A DNA stretch of 64,000 nt from Halomonas meridiana (GTDB lineage Bacteria > Pseudomonadota > Gammaproteobacteria > Pseudomonadales > Halomonadaceae), in assembly GCF_009846525.1 (NCBI RefSeq), contig NZ_CP024621.1, forward strand, positions 2,232,001 to 2,296,000. The letters are read 5' to 3'. The first letter of the stretch is position 1, and each line of letters opens with the position of its first letter. Positions 8,887 through 18,888 of this stretch are shown one piece after another. Under the pieces are notes generated by a model. That model searched no databases and was not told the origin of the DNA. It worked only from the letters and a program-made list of their open reading frames with translations. The position numbers and the translations under genes are program-made.

Positions 8887-10922
8887 CGTTTACCCCGACC
8901 AAATTCGATACGCTCCTGGTGGCCAACCGCGGTGAAATCGCCTGCCGCGTGATGCGCACCGCCCGCCGCATGGGCTTAAAAACCGTGGCGGTTTACTCCG
9001 ACGCCGACGCTACTGCCCGCCACGTGCGTGACGCCGACGAGGCCGTGCGCCTCGGCCCCGCCGCCGCTCGGGAAAGCTACTTGAACATTGACGCGGTGAT
9101 TGAGGCCGCCCAACGCACCGGCACCGGCGCGATTCACCCCGGCTACGGCTTCTTGTCCGAGAACGGCACCTTCGTTAAAGCGCTAGAGCAAGCGGGCATT
9201 ACCTTTGTTGGCCCACCCGCCTCTGCCATTGCCGCCATGGGCGACAAATCCGCCGCCAAAGCGCGCATGGCGAATGCGGGTGTGCCACTGGTGCCCGGCT
9301 ACCACGGCGACGACCAAGACGATGCCCTGTTGCGTTCCGAAGCCGATAAGATCGGCTACCCCGTCATGCTGAAAGCCAGCGCCGGTGGCGGTGGTAAAGG
9401 CATGCGCGTCGTCGAGAACGGCGACGGTTTCAAAGCCGCGCTGGACGGCTGCCGCCGGGAGTCTAAAGCCGCGTTTGGCGATGACCGCATGCTGATCGAG
9501 AAGTATCTGGTACAGCCCCGCCATGTGGAAGTACAGGTGTTCTGCGACCGCTACGGCAACGGCGTGTACCTGTTCGAGCGGGACTGCAGCGTGCAGCGCC
9601 GCCATCAGAAAGTCATCGAAGAAGCCCCTGCCCCCGGCATGACGTCTGAACTGCGCGCCGCCATGGGTGATGCCGCCGTTCGCGCCGCCAAAGAGATCGG
9701 CTACGTGGGCGCGGGCACGGTGGAATTTTTGCTAGATGCCGACGGCTCGTTCTACTTCATGGAGATGAACACCCGCCTGCAGGTGGAGCATCCCGTGACC
9801 GAGATGATTACCGGCCAAGATCTGGTGGAATGGCAGCTAAGAGTCGCCATGGGCGAACCGCTGCCCTGCCGCCAGGACGAGCTGACCATTACCGGCCACA
9901 GTTTCGAAGCGCGCATTTACGCCGAAGACCCGGAGCAGGACTTCCTTCCCGCCACCGGCTTACTCACCCGCTTTGCGCTGGACTTGGAAGGCGCAGGGCT
10001 GGGCGCGAACCAAGTACGATTGGATAGCGGCGTAGAGAGCGGCGATACGGTGTCGATGCACTACGACCCGATGCTTGCCAAGCTGATTGTGCATGGCGTT
10101 GACCGCGACGCGGCGCTAGCTACCCTCAACCGGGCGCTGGCGGCGCTGGATGTGCAGGGCGTAGTCACCAACCGCGCCTTCTTGCAGCGCTTAGCCAATC
10201 ACCCAGGCTTTAAGAACGTCGAGCTGGATACTCGCTTTATCGAGCGCAACGAAGCCACCCTGTTTGCTCCGCGTCAGTTTTCTATAGAAGACTATGCCAG
10301 CGCCGCGCTAATTGGTTTGCATCAATTAGCCCAGGAGTGCGAAAGCGACTCCCCCTGGGACCGCCACGACGGTTTCCGGCTCAACGCCCCGCACACCATC
10401 CGCATTGCGCTGTGCGACCCGGCAAGCGCCCAAGCCCCGGATAGCGACCGCGCGGTCGTGGTGGTCGAAGGCAAACGCGAGCCCCTGGATGCTCAGTGGC
10501 AACTCACCATCGACGGCAGCACGCTGAGCGCCAGCCTACAGCCGCTGGAAGGCGACGCCGTTGCCGTCACGCTGAATGGCCACCGCCGCCGCCTACAGGC
10601 GTATAGAGATGGTCATGTAGTGGTGATGGCCGAACCCAGCGGTGAAACCCGCCTGTTCTGGCGGCGCATCGATGCTATCGACCACGGCCACCACGAAGCG
10701 GAATCTACTCTCACCGCGCCCATGAACGGCACGGTAGTAGCGCTGTTAGTGGAACCGGGTGCTCAGGTTGAAAAAGGCATGCCGCTGATGGTGATGGAAG
10801 CCATGAAGATGGAGCACACCATGACCGCCCCCGCCGATGGCAGCGTAGAGACCTTCCACTTCCAGGCAGGCGATACGGTAAGCCAGGGCGCTGTGCTGCT
10901 CGACTTTGCCCCCAGCGAATAG
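8883..10922 (+). CDS. liuD: 3-methylcrotonyl-CoA carboxylase, alpha (biotin-carrying) subunit
   Basis: 679 residues. Biotin carboxylase N-terminal domain (LVANRGEIACRVMRTARRMG), ATP-grasp domain with KASAGGGGKGMR at about residue 160, and the catalytic-site EMNTRLQVEHPVTEM near residue 300. A C-terminal biotinyl domain carries the biotinylated Lys in VMEAMKMEH (about residue 642, preceded by MNGTVVALLVEPG). The start overlaps liuC. With LiuB it forms the MCC complex. The length (BC, linker domain and biotin domain on one chain) matches MCC alpha rather than acetyl-CoA carboxylase. Confidence 0.96.
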   Translation: MTFTPTKFDTLLVANRGEIACRVMRTARRMGLKTVAVYSDADATARHVRDADEAVRLGPAAARESYLNIDAVIEAAQRTGTGAIHPGYGFLSENGTFVKALEQAGITFVGPPASAIAAMGDKSAAKARMANAGVPLVPGYHGDDQDDALLRSEADKIGYPVMLKASAGGGGKGMRVVENGDGFKAALDGCRRESKAAFGDDRMLIEKYLVQPRHVEVQVFCDRYGNGVYLFERDCSVQRRHQKVIEEAPAPGMTSELRAAMGDAAVRAAKEIGYVGAGTVEFLLDADGSFYFMEMNTRLQVEHPVTEMITGQDLVEWQLRVAMGEPLPCRQDELTITGHSFEARIYAEDPEQDFLPATGLLTRFALDLEGAGLGANQVRLDSGVESGDTVSMHYDPMLAKLIVHGVDRDAALATLNRALAALDVQGVVTNRAFLQRLANHPGFKNVELDTRFIERNEATLFAPRQFSIEDYASAALIGLHQLAQECESDSPWDRHDGFRLNAPHTIRIALCDPASAQAPDSDRAVVVVEGKREPLDAQWQLTIDGSTLSASLQPLEGDAVAVTLNGHRRRLQAYRDGHVVVMAEPSGETRLFWRRIDAIDHGHHEAESTLTAPMNGTVVALLVEPGAQVEKGMPLMVMEAMKMEHTMTAPADGSVETFHFQAGDTVSQGAVLLDFAPSE

Positions 10923-10931
10923 GAGCCACAC

Positions 10932-11849
10932 ATGGCACTGCCTACGTCTATCAAGCTATTTGAAATGGCCCCCCGCGACGGGCTGCAAAACGAGCCGGGC
11001 ACTCTGGTGCCCACAGCCACCAAAATTGAGCTGATCGAGCGGCTGGCGAATGCGGGCATTCGCCATATCGAATCGGCCAGCTTTGTCTCGCCCAAGTGGG
11101 TGCCGCAAATGGGCGACGCCGCCGAGGTGATGCGCGGCATTCAGCGCCAGCACGGCGTGGTGTATTCCGCGCTGACACCTAATCTCAAAGGTTTAGAGGG
11201 CGCTCTGGAGGCAGGCGTTGAGGAAGTCGCGGTATTCGGTGCGGCATCGGAGGCGTTCTCGCAAAAGAACATCAACTGCTCGATTGCCGAGTCGTTAGCG
11301 CGCTTTGAGCCGGTGCTTGCCCGCGCCAAGGAGGCAGGCGTGCGGGTGCGGGGCTACGTCTCCTGCGTGCTGGGCTGCCCTTATGAGGGGGATATCGCTC
11401 CCCATAAAGTAGCGGATGTCGCCAAGGCGCTGTATGAGATGGGCTGCTATGAAGTCTCCTTGGGCGACACCATTGGCGTGGGTACGCCGCTGGCCGCTAA
11501 GCGAATGATTGAAGCCACTCGCCAGCAGGTGCAGATTGAGAAACTCGCCGCTCACTTCCACGACACGTACGGCATGGCGATTGCCAACCTGTACGCCGTG
11601 CTGGAAGAAGGCGTGAGCGTGATCGATGCCGCCACGGCAGGCCTGGGTGGCTGCCCCTATGCCAAGGGCGCATCGGGCAATGTGGCTACCGAAGACGTGC
11701 TCTATTTACTGGAAGGGCTGGGCATTGATACCGGCATCGACCTGCAGGCAGTGATCGATACCGGCGACTGGATCACTAAACAGCTTGGCCGCAAACCCAG
11801 TGCCAAGGTGGCCCTCGCCAAAGGGTGTGCCAAAAGCAGCACAGCGTAA
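10932..11849 (+). CDS. liuE: Hydroxymethylglutaryl-CoA lyase
   Basis: 305 residues, a TIM-barrel DRE-type lyase. N-terminal [16 protein letters not shown] supplies the metal-binding Asp and catalytic Arg. The family signature [19 protein letters not shown] carries the active-site Cys, and [13 protein letters not shown] supplies metal-ligand His residues. It splits HMG-CoA to acetyl-CoA and acetoacetate, ending leucine catabolism. It begins 10 bases past liuD; a 75-base gap follows before the acyl-CoA ligase. Confidence 0.95.
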   Translation: MALPTSIKLFEMAPRDGLQNEPGTLVPTATKIELIERLANAGIRHIESASFVSPKWVPQMGDAAEVMRGIQRQHGVVYSALTPNLKGLEGALEAGVEEVAVFGAASEAFSQKNINCSIAESLARFEPVLARAKEAGVRVRGYVSCVLGCPYEGDIAPHKVADVAKALYEMGCYEVSLGDTIGVGTPLAAKRMIEATRQQVQIEKLAAHFHDTYGMAIANLYAVLEEGVSVIDAATAGLGGCPYAKGASGNVATEDVLYLLEGLGIDTGIDLQAVIDTGDWITKQLGRKPSAKVALAKGCAKSSTA

Positions 11850-11924
11850 CGCCACCCGAACATCCTAATAATTAAAAATGCGTCACTTCCCGTTCAGATA
11901 AAAAAAAGACATCGGAGACTCACC

Positions 11925-13625
11925 ATGGCATCACCTGCAACCTTGCCCAGCTACACCAGCAGCACCGCCGAGAAGCCGCTGCTGGGCATGACCATTGGCG
12001 ATAAATTCGACCAAATTGCCGCTCAGTACCCGGATAACGACGCGCTGATAGCGCTTCACCAGAATATTCACTGGAGCTACCGCGAGCTTCATCAGGAAGT
12101 GAACCGCTGCGCCCGCGCCCTGCTCGCCATTGGTGTACGAAAAGGCGACCGCGTGGGTATTTGGGCTCCCAACTGCAGCGAATGGACGTTGACCCAGTTT
12201 GCCACCGCCAAAATTGGCGCGATCCTGGTGAACATCAATCCGTCTTACCGAACCCATGAGCTGGAGTACGCGCTGAACCAGTCCGGCGCGCGCTTTTTAG
12301 TCACTGCCAACCAATTCAAAAGCTCCGACTACACGGCGATGCTGTTCGAGCTGGCGCCAGAGCTCAACAGCTGTGCGGAAGGCCAACTACAATCACAGAA
12401 ACTGCCGAACCTTGAGTGCATCATTAACCTAAGCGCCGACAAGCACAGCGGCATGTGGCGCTGGGCAGACTTCATCGCCGAAGCCGACAAGGTTAGCCAA
12501 ACCGACGTGGACGACCTACAGGCCACGCTGCAGTTCGACGACCCGATCAATATCCAGTACACCTCTGGCACCACCGGCTTTCCCAAGGGGGCCACGCTCT
12601 CTCACCACAACATTCTCAATAACGGCTTTTTTGTGGCCGAAAGCATGGGCTTTACCAGCGAAGACCGCTTGGTGATTCCCGTACCGCTCTACCACTGCTT
12701 TGGCATGGTGATGGGTAACCTGGGCTGCGTGACCCACGGCGCGGCGATGATCTACCCCGATGAAGGCTTCGACCCCGGCAAAGTGCTGAAAGCCGTTCAT
12801 GAGCAGAAAGCCACTGCGTTGTATGGTGTGCCTACCATGTTCATCGCCGAGCTTGAGCACCCTGACTTCGCCAGCACCGACTTTTCGTCGCTGCGCACCG
12901 GCATTATGGCGGGTTCCATTTGCCCTGCTGAAATCATGAAGCAGGTCATCAACAAGATGAACATGAAGGGCGTGCAAATCGCCTACGGCATGACCGAAAC
13001 CAGCCCGGTGTCCACGCAAACCGGCGCGAACGACACCATTGAAAAGCGCGTTTCCACCGTGGGCCGCACCCAGCCCCACCTGGAGAGCAAGATCGTCGAC
13101 CCTGGCAACGGCGGCATTCTACCCCGTGGCGAAATCGGCGAGCTGTGTACCCGTGGCTACAGCGTGATGCTGAAGTATTGGAACAACGACAAAGCCACTG
13201 CCGAGGCCATCGACGAAGCGGGCTGGATGCACACCGGCGACTTGGCCACCATGGATGACGAGGGCTACATCCAGATCGTCGGTCGCATCAAAGACATGGT
13301 GATTCGCGGCGGCGAGAACGTCTACCCGAAAGAGATCGAAGAGTTCTTGTACGCTCACCCAGCGATCTCCGAAGTACAGGTCACCGGCGTGCCGGACAAA
13401 AAGTACGGCGAAGAGCTGATCGCCTGGGTGAAGCTCAACAGCACGGCGGGCGAGATTACCGGGGAAGACCTGCGCGAATACTGCAAAGGCAAAATCACCC
13501 ACTTCAAGATCCCGCGCTACTTCAAGTTCGTGGATGAGTTCCCAATGACGGTGACCGGCAAAATCCAGAAATTCAAAATGCGCGAAATCTCGATTAAAGA
13601 GCTGGGGCTGGAAGACCAAACGTAA
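11925..13625 (+). CDS. AMP-forming acyl-CoA synthetase (fatty-acyl/short-chain acid CoA ligase)
   Basis: 566 residues. The AMP-binding core is at [16 protein letters not shown] (about residue 210), the adenylation motif YGMTETSP, and the C-terminal [22 protein letters not shown] hinge with the catalytic Lys in [13 protein letters not shown]-terminus lacks a signal peptide. It is similar in layout to medium-chain ACSF2-type ligases. As part of the liu cluster it probably activates a branched-chain or short fatty acid (isovalerate, acetoacetate or similar), but the substrate is not readable. CGGAGAC precedes the start; a 75-base gap from liuE may hold a second promoter. Confidence 0.85.
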   Translation: MASPATLPSYTSSTAEKPLLGMTIGDKFDQIAAQYPDNDALIALHQNIHWSYRELHQEVNRCARALLAIGVRKGDRVGIWAPNCSEWTLTQFATAKIGAILVNINPSYRTHELEYALNQSGARFLVTANQFKSSDYTAMLFELAPELNSCAEGQLQSQKLPNLECIINLSADKHSGMWRWADFIAEADKVSQTDVDDLQATLQFDDPINIQYTSGTTGFPKGATLSHHNILNNGFFVAESMGFTSEDRLVIPVPLYHCFGMVMGNLGCVTHGAAMIYPDEGFDPGKVLKAVHEQKATALYGVPTMFIAELEHPDFASTDFSSLRTGIMAGSICPAEIMKQVINKMNMKGVQIAYGMTETSPVSTQTGANDTIEKRVSTVGRTQPHLESKIVDPGNGGILPRGEIGELCTRGYSVMLKYWNNDKATAEAIDEAGWMHTGDLATMDDEGYIQIVGRIKDMVIRGGENVYPKEIEEFLYAHPAISEVQVTGVPDKKYGEELIAWVKLNSTAGEITGEDLREYCKGKITHFKIPRYFKFVDEFPMTVTGKIQKFKMREISIKELGLEDQT

Positions 13626-13660
13626 AAGGGATCGAAGCTGTTACAACGGTCAACTGTCGC

Positions 13661-13703
13661 TCAGAACAACCCGTAGCGGAGGCTTTCGCCAGGGTTGTTC
13701 TGA
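13661..13703 (+). terminator. Strong hairpin after the acyl-CoA ligase, probable terminator without U-run
   Basis: Perfect 12-base arms TCAGAACAACCC (13661-13672) and GGGTTGTTCTGA (13692-13703) with a 19-base loop. It lies 36 bases past the ligase stop codon and before the methyltransferase. The lack of a U-run makes it weak as an intrinsic terminator; it could be 3'-end protection or a Rho-assisted stop. It could also be a dispersed intergenic element, testable by searching the genome for copies. Confidence 0.5.
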
Positions 13704-13735
13704 TCCTGAGACGTTAGCCCCAACCGAGGCTCCCC

Positions 13736-14566
13736 ATGCCCACTTCCCTCGCCCACCACTACCATCAAGCGCTGCGCGACCAGGATATTCTCCACCAACT
13801 GCGCACCCACTACCCCGATGGCCCCACGCTGCATCAATTAGCACCGCTCGACCAGCTGCATATCGGTGGCTTTGCCACATCCGCAAGGCTGTTGGGCTTG
13901 CTCGACCCCAAATCCCAGCACGCGCTGGATATAGGCGCAGGGCTGGGCGGGCTGATGCGCCAAGGTGCCGCGCAAGGTTTTCATATAACCGGGCTGGATA
14001 TTACCCACCGCTTTAGCGCGCTTAATCAAGCCATTAGCCGATTGGCGCTAAGCCATCACACTGCTAAAGCCCACCATGGCAAGCTGCGCTGGGTCACGGG
14101 CGACGCCTGCGCGCTACCGTTTGCACAGACAAGCTTTGACGCGGTGCTGTTCCAACACAGCCTGATGAATATGCCCGACCCTGCACGCGTACTGGCCGAG
14201 TGCCGCCGCGTGCTGCGACCTGGCGGCCAGTTGGTGATGCATGAAGTCGTTGGCGGGCTACACAGCGAGGCGCTGCGATTCCCGGTGCCCTGGGCCGAAG
14301 GGCCAACGCACTCGCATTTGCTCTCGTTAACCGGGCTGGCCCACCAACTTGAAGCGAGCGGTTTTAATATTCAGCACAGCGAAGACTGGAGCCACACCGC
14401 GATTGAATGGCGCACGCGCCAGCGGCAAAAAGAGCAGGCACCGCGTACCGCCGTCCTCTCACCTCAGTGGGTATTCGGTGAGCGTTTTATGCAGATGGGA
14501 AAAAATTTGCTGGAAAATTTGGCGAATGGCGCAATTCACGTGGTGGAAATCAGCGCTCGTTGCTAG
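13736..14566 (+). CDS. SAM-dependent class I methyltransferase
   Basis: 276 residues, no signal peptide. The SAM-binding region has motif I ALDIGAGLGGLMRQGAA, motif post-I GLDITHRF, and the DACALPFAQTSFDAVLFQHSLMNMPDPARVL segment, as in UbiE/COQ5-like enzymes, with the typical CRRVLRPGGQLVMHEV. The C-terminal third (substrate-binding) is unlike ubiquinone methyltransferases and gives no substrate. It begins about 32 bases after the 13661-13703 hairpin and is followed closely by a small outer-membrane-like gene. Function beyond methyl transfer is unknown. Confidence 0.8.
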   Translation: MPTSLAHHYHQALRDQDILHQLRTHYPDGPTLHQLAPLDQLHIGGFATSARLLGLLDPKSQHALDIGAGLGGLMRQGAAQGFHITGLDITHRFSALNQAISRLALSHHTAKAHHGKLRWVTGDACALPFAQTSFDAVLFQHSLMNMPDPARVLAECRRVLRPGGQLVMHEVVGGLHSEALRFPVPWAEGPTHSHLLSLTGLAHQLEASGFNIQHSEDWSHTAIEWRTRQRQKEQAPRTAVLSPQWVFGERFMQMGKNLLENLANGAIHVVEISARC

Positions 14567-14610
14567 GCTGATAAAGATAACGTCAACGAGAAAGGACAAG
14601 AGGAACGCCA

Positions 14611-15180
14611 ATGAACCGCTTGGCAAGCACCCTGCTGTTGAGCCTGTTCGGCACTGCCCTTCCTTTGAGTGCATCCTTTGCCGATGACGGCGCTCCCGTT
14701 CTCTCCTATGCCGCTCCCGACAGCGAATGGATGCGCCTTGATAACGGCGTGGTGCTGGAAGGCAGCGACCTCAGCAGCCTAGATAGCTACACCTCCGGCT
14801 TTCGTCTCACCGCTGGCTTCAGCCCTTGGCAGCTCCCGCAGTTGGATATTGGCGCTGAAATTGCCTACCGCGAAAGCGAAGAAGTGCCCATCGCTTCCAG
14901 CGTCAACCCGATGATTATGGACACCTTGAGCCTTGGCGGTGCTATTGTGGCGGGTATTCGCATGGGCGCGTTTAGCATCTACGCCAAATCAGGCCTGACC
15001 GAATGGCGAGGTGACACCGACCAGCCGATTGCCGAGGATAGCGGCACCGCCCTTCTGCAAGGGTTTGGTGCCACCATGACCGTCAATCGATTGATCAGCC
15101 GATTAGAGTACGAACGTATTGATGCGCCGTCGCTCAGCCACCTCAATATGCTCAGCGCCTCGCTACATTTGCCGTTTTAA
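14611..15180 (+). CDS. Small exported beta-barrel-like protein of unknown function
   Basis: 189 residues. A signal peptide (RLASTLLLSLFGTALPLSASFA) is followed by alternating-residue segments (FRLTAGFSPWQL, LDIGAEIAYRES, GAIVAGIRMGAFSIYAKSG, LISRLEYERI) and a terminal Phe after SASLHLPF, as expected for an eight-strand outer-membrane barrel. An RBS AGAGG precedes the ATG by about 8 bases. It ends 1 base from the convergent antiporter stop codon. I do not recognise a named family; OmpA-like transmembrane domain proteins are the nearest architecture. Confidence 0.7.
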   Translation: MNRLASTLLLSLFGTALPLSASFADDGAPVLSYAAPDSEWMRLDNGVVLEGSDLSSLDSYTSGFRLTAGFSPWQLPQLDIGAEIAYRESEEVPIASSVNPMIMDTLSLGGAIVAGIRMGAFSIYAKSGLTEWRGDTDQPIAEDSGTALLQGFGATMTVNRLISRLEYERIDAPSLSHLNMLSASLHLPF

Positions 15181-15181
15181 G

Positions 15182-17110
15182 CTACGAACGCTGCTCTGCG
15201 GGGCCTCTGCTCAATGTCTGCGGATCGCTCTCTGGAGCGGGAGCCGTCCATACCGGCACTTCCTCTTGTTGCGGTGCCTGCCAGTCTTGATGCATCGCGG
15301 TATTCAGCGCCTCTTCCAACTTCATAAATAGCTCGCCATAGCGCGGGCTAAAGCTTATGCCTTCGTCGATCTCTTTCCAGGCCTCGAACAACTCGTCGGC
15401 GTGAGCGTCTTCATTCTGTACAAAGGCCCAGGTCATCTGTTTAGCGCGCATCGGATGAACGCCCATGGCGGTGAGCGCATGGCCGCCTAGCTCCAGCGCC
15501 GAATGGTAGGTTTCGCTGATCACGTCGTCGGCTCCGGCCTCGCGCAGCTGGTAGCCGTGGCCCCGGTCAAAGGCGCGGGCCAGCACCCACACATTGGGGT
15601 AGAACTGTTTAACGTGCTTAACGATACCCACCGCACGCTCGCGGTCGTCGATGGCGACCACCAGCAGACGAGCGTGCTCGATACCGGCGGTTTCCAGCAA
15701 ATCGGAGCGGCTAGCGTCGCCAAAGTAGCTTTTAATGCGAATGTTACGCAGGTTTTCGATCTGCTCGATCTCGTGATCCAGCGCCACGATGGGAATGTTA
15801 TTGGCCCGCAGCAGGCGGCAAATAATCTGCCCAAAACGGCCGACCCCCGCCACGATGACCGGCGCCTGCTCTTCGATGGTATCGGCTTCACGGTCGTCAT
15901 TCTTGGCAGTTTGGTAGCGCGGCAGCACCAGCTTGTCGTAAGCAATGAACAGCAGCGGTGTAAGGAACATCGACAGCGCCACCACCAGCGAGAGCACCTG
16001 GGAGAGTTCCACCGGAATCACGCTGTTCTGCACGCTATAGGTCAGCAGGACGAAGCCAAACTCACCCGCTTGGGCAAGACTTAGGGTGAACAGCCAGCCA
16101 TTGCTGCCGTGTACCTTGAACAGCAGCGCCAGCACCAGCAAAATGGCCGCTTTCACAACGATGACGGCCAAGCCCAGGCCTAGCACCGTGGCCCACTCCG
16201 CCGCTAGCACGTCAAAGTTGATGCCTGCGCCCACGGTGATGAAGAACAGTCCCAGCAGTAGCCCCTTGAATGGCTCGATATTGGCCTCGATCTCGTGCTT
16301 GAACTCGCTGTTGGCCAGTACAATACCGGCCAGGAAGGCCCCCAAGGCGGGCGATAGGTTCACCAAGCTCATCAAGGCGGCAATGCCGATCACCAGCATC
16401 AGCGCAGAGGCGGTAAACACTTCCCGTAGGCCGGAGCCAATCACGTAGCGGAACAGCAGCGGCCCTAAATAGTAGCCGCCCACAATTACGCTGCCGATGG
16501 CGGCCACCACTACCAGCGCATGTGCCCAGGCAGGCAGATGCGCCACTAGGCTTAGCCCCGCGTGGCCATGGTCGTCACTGGCAGCGCCCATTAATTCCGG
16601 CAGTGCCAGTAGCGGGATGAGCGCCAGCATAGGAATGACGGCGATATCTTGAAACAGCAGCACCGAAAAGGCGCTGCGCCCGCCTTCGGTTTTGGAAAGC
16701 CCCTTCTCACTCAGGGTTTGCAGCACGATGGCAGTGGATGAGAGCGCAAAAATCAGCCCCACCGCCAGGGCGGTTTGCCAAACGAGCCCTAGCCACCAGG
16801 CAATGGCAGCGCCTGCCGCTGCGGTCAGCACCACTTGCAAACCGCCCAGGCCCAGCAGCCGCACCCGCATGGCCCATAAGCCTTTGGGGTCTAGCTCCAT
16901 GCCCACCAAAAACAGCATCATTACCACACCAAATTCAGCAAAGTGCTGGATGGTGGTGGTCTCCTGGCCGACCAGCCCCAGCACGGGGCCAATCACCACA
17001 CCGGCGACCAAATAACCCAACACCGACCCCAGCCCGAAGCGCTTGGCCAGCGGCACGGCTATCACCGCCGCCACTAAATAGATGAATGCTTGAATAAAAT
17101 AGCCGGTCAT
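15182..17110 (-). CDS. Kef-type monovalent cation:proton antiporter (CPA2 family)
   Basis: 642 residues. About twelve membrane segments in the first 385 residues (LGSVLGYLVAGVVIGPVLGL, LVGMELDPKGLWAMR, FALSSTAIVLQTLSEKG), closely resembling KefB/KefC. From about residue 400 a TrkA-N domain follows (VIVAGVGRFGQIICRLLRANN, the nucleotide-binding turn) to about 560. A Glu/Pro-rich tail ends the protein. It exports K+ or exchanges Na+/K+ for H+. AAGGAG lies 6 bases before the ATG. No ancillary kefF/kefG neighbour is present. Kef or YbaL-like is the family; ion choice is unproven. Confidence 0.87.
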   Translation of the reverse strand: MTGYFIQAFIYLVAAVIAVPLAKRFGLGSVLGYLVAGVVIGPVLGLVGQETTTIQHFAEFGVVMMLFLVGMELDPKGLWAMRVRLLGLGGLQVVLTAAAGAAIAWWLGLVWQTALAVGLIFALSSTAIVLQTLSEKGLSKTEGGRSAFSVLLFQDIAVIPMLALIPLLALPELMGAASDDHGHAGLSLVAHLPAWAHALVVVAAIGSVIVGGYYLGPLLFRYVIGSGLREVFTASALMLVIGIAALMSLVNLSPALGAFLAGIVLANSEFKHEIEANIEPFKGLLLGLFFITVGAGINFDVLAAEWATVLGLGLAVIVVKAAILLVLALLFKVHGSNGWLFTLSLAQAGEFGFVLLTYSVQNSVIPVELSQVLSLVVALSMFLTPLLFIAYDKLVLPRYQTAKNDDREADTIEEQAPVIVAGVGRFGQIICRLLRANNIPIVALDHEIEQIENLRNIRIKSYFGDASRSDLLETAGIEHARLLVVAIDDRERAVGIVKHVKQFYPNVWVLARAFDRGHGYQLREAGADDVISETYHSALELGGHALTAMGVHPMRAKQMTWAFVQNEDAHADELFEAWKEIDEGISFSPRYGELFMKLEEALNTAMHQDWQAPQQEEVPVWTAPAPESDPQTLSRGPAEQRS

Positions 17111-17161
17111 GGCGACTCCTTAACCTCACTGCGACTTGACTTCCCTGAGCAATCCGTTAAC

Positions 17162-17179
17162 GTACTAGTACGCTAGTAC
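17162..17179 (+). promoter_or_regulatory. TrpR operator (autoregulatory)
   Basis: GTACTAGTACGCTAGTAC has perfect 7-base outer arms (GTACTAG and CTAGTAC) around a 4-base centre and matches 15 of 18 positions of the symmetric E. coli trp operator (GTACTAGTT-AACTAGTAC). A TTGACT at 17136-17141 could serve as -35, putting the operator over the -10/start region, the known arrangement for TrpR repression. It lies immediately before the trpR reading frame. Confidence 0.85.
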
Positions 17180-17203
17180 ATGACCAAATCACTCGGTGGC
17201 ACG

Positions 17204-17470
17204 ATGTCCTTACACGATACGTTTCAAGCTGACCTGGTGCGCCACCTGCTTGCGATCGACACGCCCGATGCAATGGACGAAGCACTGGCCAGCCTGCTTA
17301 CGCCAGCAGAGTATCAAGAAATCAGCAAACGCCTACAGATTTTTAAGCTGCTGCGCGAGGGCGTCCCCCACCGCAAAATTGCCGAAACCCTAGGCGTGGG
17401 TATTGCGACCGTGTCACGCGGATCACGCGCGCTGACGATGTTAGCCTCTTCACGGAATGAGCACTTATGA
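17204..17470 (+). CDS. trpR: Trp operon repressor TrpR
   Basis: 88 residues from the ATG at 17204 (MSLHDTF...). An in-frame ATG at 17180 exists, but it abuts the operator, leaving no room for a leader, while CGGTGG lies about 6 bases before 17204. The helix-turn-helix is in REGVPHRKIAETLGVGIATVSRGSRAL, matching the TrpR form. The conserved LTPAEYQEISKRLQIFKLL corresponds to the tryptophan-binding helices. It represses using L-tryptophan as corepressor. It overlaps trpE by 4 bases, and is shorter than E. coli TrpR (108). Confidence 0.88.
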   Translation: MSLHDTFQADLVRHLLAIDTPDAMDEALASLLTPAEYQEISKRLQIFKLLREGVPHRKIAETLGVGIATVSRGSRALTMLASSRNEHL

Positions 17471-18888
17471 GCACCACCGATACGGCCGCTGCGGCAGGCC
17501 CCCAGCCGTTCACCCTGCCCCGCAAGCCCCATTACGTTACCCTGGCGGCAGACTGCGACTTCTTTGCCCTGTTTCAAAAAATCGAGCGGCGCTTCGATAC
17601 CTGCTACATGCTGGAGTCGCTGGGCGAAGATAGCCACATGGCGCGCCATTCGATCATTGGTTTCGACCCCGAGTACACGCTCTATGCCAATGGCAACACG
17701 CTAACCATCGAAAGCCGCGACGGCGAGGCCAACCACTATTCCAGCGACAACCCCTACGAGCTGCTGCGCAGCCTGATTCCGCAGAACATTATTTCGCGTA
17801 AGTACGCGGGCGGGTTAAGCGGTTACCTGGGCTACGACGCCATGCAGTACTTCGAGCCGTCGCTGACGCTGAAAGCCAGCGACGACTTCGATACGTTCCG
17901 CTTTGGGCTGTACAAAGATGGCCTGATCCTCGACAAGATGACCGGGGAAGTCACCTACTTCTACTACGACAATAGCCGTTACGCGTTTCTACAGACGCTG
18001 ATCGACGCCGACGACGAGCCCGCAGGCGCGCTGCACATTACTGCGCTGGGCGACACCATGAGCAAAGCCGAGCACGCCGAAGCGGTCGCCAAGGTGAAGC
18101 AGGACATCATCGACGGCAAAGTTTTTCAGTGCGAAGTGGGCTTTAAAAAGCGCTTTCGCATTCAGGGCGACACGCTGGCGCTTTACGACCAGCTGCGTAC
18201 CATCAACCCCTCGCCGCAGATGTACTACGTGAAGTTTGGCGAACAGAAGCTGATTGGTGCCAGCCCCGAGCTGCTGTTCCGCCTGCGCCAGGGCGAGATG
18301 GAGACGTTCCCGCTGGCGGGCACCACCCTGCGCGGCCAAACGCCCCAGGAGGATACCCAGCTTGCCCGCGCGCTGCTCAACGACCCCAAAGAGATCGCCG
18401 AGCACAACATGATCGTGGACCTGCACCGCAATGACATTGGTCGAGTGGCGCAGTTTGGTACGGTCAAAGTACGCAGCCTGATGGATATCAAGCGCTTCAG
18501 TCACGTTCAGCATATCTCTAGTGAGATCGTCGGCATCATTGCCGAAGGCGAAGACATGTTCACCGCGCTGGCCAGCAACTTCCCAGCGGGCACGCTAACC
18601 GGCGCACCTAAAATCGAAGCGATGAAAATCATCGATGACTTGGAAACCGACGGGCGCGGCCCCTACGGCGGCGCGGTGGGCCAGTTCTCCTTCAACGGCG
18701 ACTGCACCTTTGCGATCCCCATCCGTACGGTGTTTGTTAACGGCGAGCGCGCCTACGTACAAACCTGTGGCGGCAACGTTTACGACAGCAACGCCGAAGA
18801 TGAGTACGAAGAGATTCGCCGCAAGTTTGCCGGCACCCGCAAGGCCTTGGCCCCCTTTATGGATACGGAAACGGAGAGCCCCGCATGA
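17467..18888 (+). CDS. trpE: Anthranilate synthase component I (TrpE)
   Basis: 473 residues. The N-terminal part carries the LES tryptophan-feedback motif (CYMLESLGE), and the chorismate-binding C-terminal domain shows GASPELLFRL, FPLAGTTLRG, EHNMIVDLHRNDIGRV and the GAPKIEAMKIID region. It converts chorismate plus ammonia (from TrpG) to anthranilate. PabB and salicylate synthases are the alternatives, but the linkage to trpR and the feedback motif argue for TrpE. ATGA overlaps with trpR and with trpG show a compact trpR-trpE-trpG operon. Other trp genes are not in this window. Confidence 0.92.
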   Translation: MSTTDTAAAAGPQPFTLPRKPHYVTLAADCDFFALFQKIERRFDTCYMLESLGEDSHMARHSIIGFDPEYTLYANGNTLTIESRDGEANHYSSDNPYELLRSLIPQNIISRKYAGGLSGYLGYDAMQYFEPSLTLKASDDFDTFRFGLYKDGLILDKMTGEVTYFYYDNSRYAFLQTLIDADDEPAGALHITALGDTMSKAEHAEAVAKVKQDIIDGKVFQCEVGFKKRFRIQGDTLALYDQLRTINPSPQMYYVKFGEQKLIGASPELLFRLRQGEMETFPLAGTTLRGQTPQEDTQLARALLNDPKEIAEHNMIVDLHRNDIGRVAQFGTVKVRSLMDIKRFSHVQHISSEIVGIIAEGEDMFTALASNFPAGTLTGAPKIEAMKIIDDLETDGRGPYGGAVGQFSFNGDCTFAIPIRTVFVNGERAYVQTCGGNVYDSNAEDEYEEIRRKFAGTRKALAPFMDTETESPA

